NCBI GenBank assembly: GCA_018819665.1
Contig: JAHJOY010000072.1
Location: forward strand, 1 to 7,372
DNA length: 7,372 nucleotides
Direction of reading: 5' to 3'
Origin: a bacterium
GTDB lineage: Bacteria > Atribacterota > Phoenicimicrobiia > Phoenicimicrobiales > Phoenicimicrobiaceae
Below the pieces are notes generated by a model. The model saw only the letters and a list, made by a program, of their open reading frames with translations, had not been told where the DNA came from and made no database searches. Below, in pieces: positions 5,282 to 7,372 of this stretch (position 1 is its first letter; each line of letters begins with the position of its first letter). The translations under genes were made by a program, and so were the position numbers.

Positions 5282-6979
5282 ATGAAATCAGATCTACAAA
5301 TTGCTCAAGAAGCTAAACTAAAACCTATCACCGAAATCGCTGAATCTATCGGAATAAGGGAAGATGAATTAGACCTTTATGGTAAATACAAAGCCAAGGT
5401 CTCCCCCGATATCTTAAAGAGACTCCAAGATAGACCTCAAGGTAAATATATAGTGGTAACTGCCGTTACCCCTACCCCTTTAGGTGAAGGCAAAACAGTA
5501 ACTTCTATAGGATTAGGCCAGGGTTTAGCTAAAATAGGTAAAAAGGTAGTTAACACCCTACGTGAACCCTCGATGGGTCCGGTCTTCGGGATTAAAGGAG
5601 GGGCAGCAGGAGGAGGATATTCCCAGGTAGTCCCCATGGAAGACCTTAATCTTCACTTTACCGGAGATATCCATGCTGTTGGGGCAGCTAACAACTTACT
5701 CTGTGCTATGTTAGATACTCACTTGCAAAAAGGCAATAAATTAGGGATAGATATCCATAATATCAACATCAACCGGGTGGTAGATATCTCTGACCGAGCC
5801 CTACGTCATATTATTATTGGTTTAGGGGGGAAAGTTAACGGCATCCCCCGGGAGACCGGTTATGATATCACAGTAGCCTCAGAAGTTATGGCTATCCTCT
5901 CTTTAGCTACCGATGTCTTTGACTTAAGAGAAAGATTGGGTCGAATGACCATAGCTTATACCACTGATGGCAAACCGGTAACTGCCGAAGACTTAAAAGC
6001 TGCCGGAGCCATGACCGTTCTCCTAAAAGATGCTCTAAAACCTAACCTCATTCAAACTTTAGAACACGGTCCCTGCCTGATGCACTGTGGTCCCTTTGCC
6101 AATATCGCCCATGGTAATAATTCAGTTCTGGCTGATCTGATTGCCACTAAATTAGGTGATTATGTGGTAACCGAATCGGGATTCGGAGCGGATATGGGCT
6201 TTGAAAAGATGTGTAATATCAAGTGCCGTACCAGTGGTCTGAAAGTAGATGTGGCTGTAGTAGTCTGTTCTATCCGCGCCCTAAAGATGCACGGAGGGGC
6301 AATCAAAGTAGTAGCCGGCAAACCTTTAGACCAGGAAACTTTAGCTCAAGAGGACTTGGATTCGGTAGCTAAAGGTTGTGAGAACTTAGAAAAACAGGTA
6401 GAAAATGTCCTCTTACATGGTGTACCTCCCGTAGTAGTAATCAATAGATTTACTACTGATACCCCAGCTGAGATCGAACTGATTAAAGAGAAGGCTTTAG
6501 CTGCCGGAGCAACTGCTGCGGTTACTCATGAAGTCTGGGCCAAAGGAGGAGAAGGAGGAGTTGAATTGGCTGAAGCGGTAGTGGAAGCTACTAAAAAACC
6601 CAATCATTTCCACTACCTCTACCCCTTAGATTTATCTATCAAAGAAAAGATTGAGACTATTGCCACTAAGATCTACGGGGCCGAAGGAGTTGATTATGAT
6701 AGCTTAGCCGAAAAGAAGATTAAATTATTTACCGAAGTAGGTTTCGATAAACTTCCCATGTGTATGGCTAAGACTCACCTTTCTTTATCTCACGATCCTT
6801 CTGTAAAGGGCAGACCTCGTAATTTTCGTATACCCGTCCGGGATGTCCGGGCATCAGTAGGAGCAGGATTCCTCTATCCCCTTTTAGGAACCATGATGAC
6901 TATGCCAGGATTACCTTCGGTGCCGGCATCTACCAAAGTAGATATTGATGAAAATGGGAATACAGTGGGATTGTTCTAG
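5282..6979 (+). CDS. fhs: Formate--tetrahydrofolate ligase (10-formyl-THF synthetase)
   Basis: The cytosolic enzyme joins formate to tetrahydrofolate using ATP, giving 10-formyl-THF. It is reversible and yields ATP in some glycine- or purine-fermenting anaerobes. Its 565 residues are close to the usual ~555-560. Seen are the P-loop TPTPLGEGKT (63-72), REPSMGP (94-100) with the Arg/Glu pair, signature GIKGGAAGGGY (103-113), HFTGDIHAV (125-133), RETGYDI (190-196) and signature 2 as VCSIRALKMHGG (328-339, Cys329 where Ala is usual). Phe390 and Trp419 sit where the Moorella enzyme has its folate-stacking residues, and the C-terminus is MPGLPSVPAS then GLF. The start is ATG at 5282, with AAGGAGG (5268-5274) 7 bases upstream. 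It is controlled by the preceding glycine riboswitch and divergent from guaA. By eye it is richer in G and C than the three purine genes. No clear terminator follows. Confidence 0.98.
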   Translation: MKSDLQIAQEAKLKPITEIAESIGIREDELDLYGKYKAKVSPDILKRLQDRPQGKYIVVTAVTPTPLGEGKTVTSIGLGQGLAKIGKKVVNTLREPSMGPVFGIKGGAAGGGYSQVVPMEDLNLHFTGDIHAVGAANNLLCAMLDTHLQKGNKLGIDIHNININRVVDISDRALRHIIIGLGGKVNGIPRETGYDITVASEVMAILSLATDVFDLRERLGRMTIAYTTDGKPVTAEDLKAAGAMTVLLKDALKPNLIQTLEHGPCLMHCGPFANIAHGNNSVLADLIATKLGDYVVTESGFGADMGFEKMCNIKCRTSGLKVDVAVVVCSIRALKMHGGAIKVVAGKPLDQETLAQEDLDSVAKGCENLEKQVENVLLHGVPPVVVINRFTTDTPAEIELIKEKALAAGATAAVTHEVWAKGGEGGVELAEAVVEATKKPNHFHYLYPLDLSIKEKIETIATKIYGAEGVDYDSLAEKKIKLFTEVGFDKLPMCMAKTHLSLSHDPSVKGRPRNFRIPVRDVRASVGAGFLYPLLGTMMTMPGLPSVPASTKVDIDENGNTVGLF

Positions 6980-6980
6980 A

Positions 6981-7012
6981 TAGTCGTTAGTGAATAGTCG
7001 TTAGTCGTTAGT
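6981..7012. repeat. Heptamer tandem array, TAGTCGT x 4.5
   Basis: Units start at 6981, 6988, 6995 and 7002 in exact 7-bp phase: TAGTCGT, the degenerate TAGTGAA, TAGTCGT, TAGTCGT, then TAGT running into the GTAG foot of the next hairpin. It begins one base after the fhs stop codon (6977-6979). The layout, including one degenerate unit, mirrors the array just 3' of guaA. Confidence 0.9.
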
Positions 7013-7034
7013 AGGGGCGTATTGCAATACGCCC
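7011..7034 (+). repeat. Single REP-like hairpin, perfect 20-bp palindrome
   Basis: GTAG (7011-7014) is followed by GGGCGTATTG and its exact complement CAATACGCCC (7015-7034). It has the GTAG foot and GGG base of the family but a stem different from the others. It might protect the 3' end of the fhs transcript; no T-tract follows, so intrinsic termination is unlikely. Confidence 0.75.
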
Positions 7035-7073
7035 ACAGATACCAGAAGGCAAAGGTAAAACAGGATAGGATAG

Positions 7074-7093
7074 ATTCCCATTTTCATGGGAAT
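7074..7093. repeat. Hairpin repeat, ATTCCCAT / ATGGGAAT
   Basis: Eight-bp arms (7074-7081 and 7086-7093) enclose TTTC and are followed by GACA. The arrangement resembles the widespread interspersed repeat ATTCCCGC...GCGGGAATGACA (recalled, not searched), with the stem altered on both sides. It has no GTAG foot and is not part of the REP-like family around it. Confidence 0.6.
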
Positions 7094-7121
7094 GACATAA
7101 TGGGGTGCAGGACTGATAGAT

Positions 7122-7198
7122 GTAGGGGCACGATGCATCGTGCCCAGGGTAAACAAAAGACAATAAAACAGGAAGGGCACAATTCATTGTGCCCCTAC
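7122..7198. repeat. REPIN-like pair of inverted GTAG-footed hairpins (copy B)
   Basis: GTAG (7122-7125) is followed by a perfect palindrome, GGGCACGATG / CATCGTGCCC (7126-7145). After a 29-base A-rich spacer comes the inverted partner, arms GGGCACAAT / ATTGTGCCC around TC (7175-7194), then CTAC (7195-7198). The two stems are near-identical at the base (GGGCAC) and differ by paired changes toward the loop. The feet face outward as in the element at 1552-1608, but the spacer is longer. Confidence 0.75.
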
Positions 7199-7224
7199 AA
7201 AATTATTAAACAGTGGGTAATAAT

Positions 7225-7283
7225 GCAGGGGCTTGATTCATCAAGCCTTCAATGAAGACGGGTCGGATAAATCCGACCCCTAC
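7225..7283. repeat. REPIN-like pair, opposite-orientation relative of copy A (copy C)
   Basis: GCAG (7225-7228, one change from GTAG) precedes arms GGGCTTGAT and ATCAAGCCT around TC (7229-7248, one mismatch at the base). An 11-base spacer follows, then arms GGGTCGGAT / ATCCGACCC around AA (7260-7279) and CTAC (7280-7283). Reverse-complementing the element at 1552-1608 gives the same order, CTTG-type stem then GTCGG-type stem, with the same loops except one base. The spacers differ. The degenerate left half suggests an older or decaying copy. Confidence 0.8.
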
Positions 7284-7328
7284 ACCTATTACTAATGGTG
7301 TAAACGGGTATCGAATAAAAACTATCTC

Positions 7329-7334
7329 AAGGAG
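7329..7334 (+). promoter_or_regulatory. Ribosome-binding site of the partial downstream gene
   Basis: AAGGAG lies 7 bases before the TTG at 7342. The two ATG codons that directly follow the site (7335 and 7338) are too close to it; the one at 7338 meets TAA after five codons, and the one at 7335 is in the same frame. TTG is therefore the reading that gives an open frame. Confidence 0.5.
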
Positions 7335-7341
7335 ATGATGT

Positions 7342-7372
7342 TTGGAACTAATTAAACAAATTTATTTTAAAA
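7342..7372 (+). CDS. Start of an unidentified gene, cut by the window edge
   Basis: From TTG at 7342 the frame reads M-E-L-I-K-Q-I-Y-F-K and continues to the window end. The support is the well-spaced AAGGAG upstream, the open frame, and the shift from repeat-filled spacer to ordinary sequence after 7283. Ten residues are too few to identify a family. It lies 362 bases after fhs on the same strand and may share glycine-linked or one-carbon function, but nothing visible proves that. Confidence 0.45.
   Translation, partial: MELIKQIYFK

Noticed and set aside
5437..5637. A 66-codon minus-strand open frame inside fhs
   Set aside because: It is antisense to the P-loop and signature region of FTHFS; the conserved sense coding explains it.
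7022..7255. A 77-codon plus-strand open frame after fhs
   Set aside because: It runs through several palindromic repeats, so its residues are translations of hairpins. No family resemblance is visible.
7011..7283. CRISPR array suggested by the regular short palindromes after fhs
   Set aside because: The hairpins are not identical, spacers are irregular (about 9 to 40 bases), and orientation alternates. No cas gene is visible.

Overview
The window looks like a piece of an AT-rich, probably anaerobic and uncultivated bacterial genome. It carries four complete housekeeping genes in two divergent groups and the first codons of a fifth. The taxonomic guess is weak. It rests on a Moorella-like formate--tetrahydrofolate ligase, AT-rich codon use, and intergenic spacers filled with hairpin repeats and 7-8 bp tandem arrays of a kind I associate with candidate-phylum genomes. 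No marker gene here settles the lineage.

Left part (minus strand, read right to left): guaA (GMP synthase, 3197-4747), purA (adenylosuccinate synthase, 1657-2952) and purB (adenylosuccinate lyase, 39-1334). These are the branch-point steps after IMP. PurA and PurB together make AMP, and GuaA makes GMP from XMP; the IMP dehydrogenase that makes XMP is not in the window. The genes are spaced by 244 and 322 bases. purA has a good promoter of its own in the first gap and purB a weaker one in the second, so they look like separately transcribed neighbours rather than a tight operon. Both gaps hold repeats. The 322-base gap (1335-1656) holds an octamer array, a heptamer-like array, a palindrome and a two-hairpin REPIN-like element.

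Centre (4748-5281, 534 bases without a gene): a divergent control region. Toward guaA there is an extended -10 promoter and a strong ribosome-binding site before a TTG start. Toward fhs there is a possible promoter, then a complete tandem glycine riboswitch (two aptamers with a leader-linker pairing) and an overlapping intrinsic terminator.

Right part (plus strand): fhs (formate--tetrahydrofolate ligase, 5282-6979), placed by the riboswitch under apparent glycine activation. FTHFS makes 10-formyl-THF, the formyl donor for purine-ring synthesis, or in reverse recovers ATP and formate from one-carbon units released by glycine breakdown. After fhs comes a repeat-rich spacer (6980-7341) with a heptamer array, five GTAG-footed (or GCAG-footed) hairpins and one unrelated hairpin, but no clear T-tract terminator. 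At 7342 a new gene seems to begin (ribosome-binding site plus TTG) and runs off the window.

The two most notable signals are the glycine riboswitch placed on fhs beside purine genes, and a family of GTAG-footed hairpins whose stem sequences vary while their pairing is kept. The same two-hairpin composite occurs twice in opposite orientations, which is the architecture of REP/REPIN elements mobilised by RAYT (TnpA-REP) transposases.
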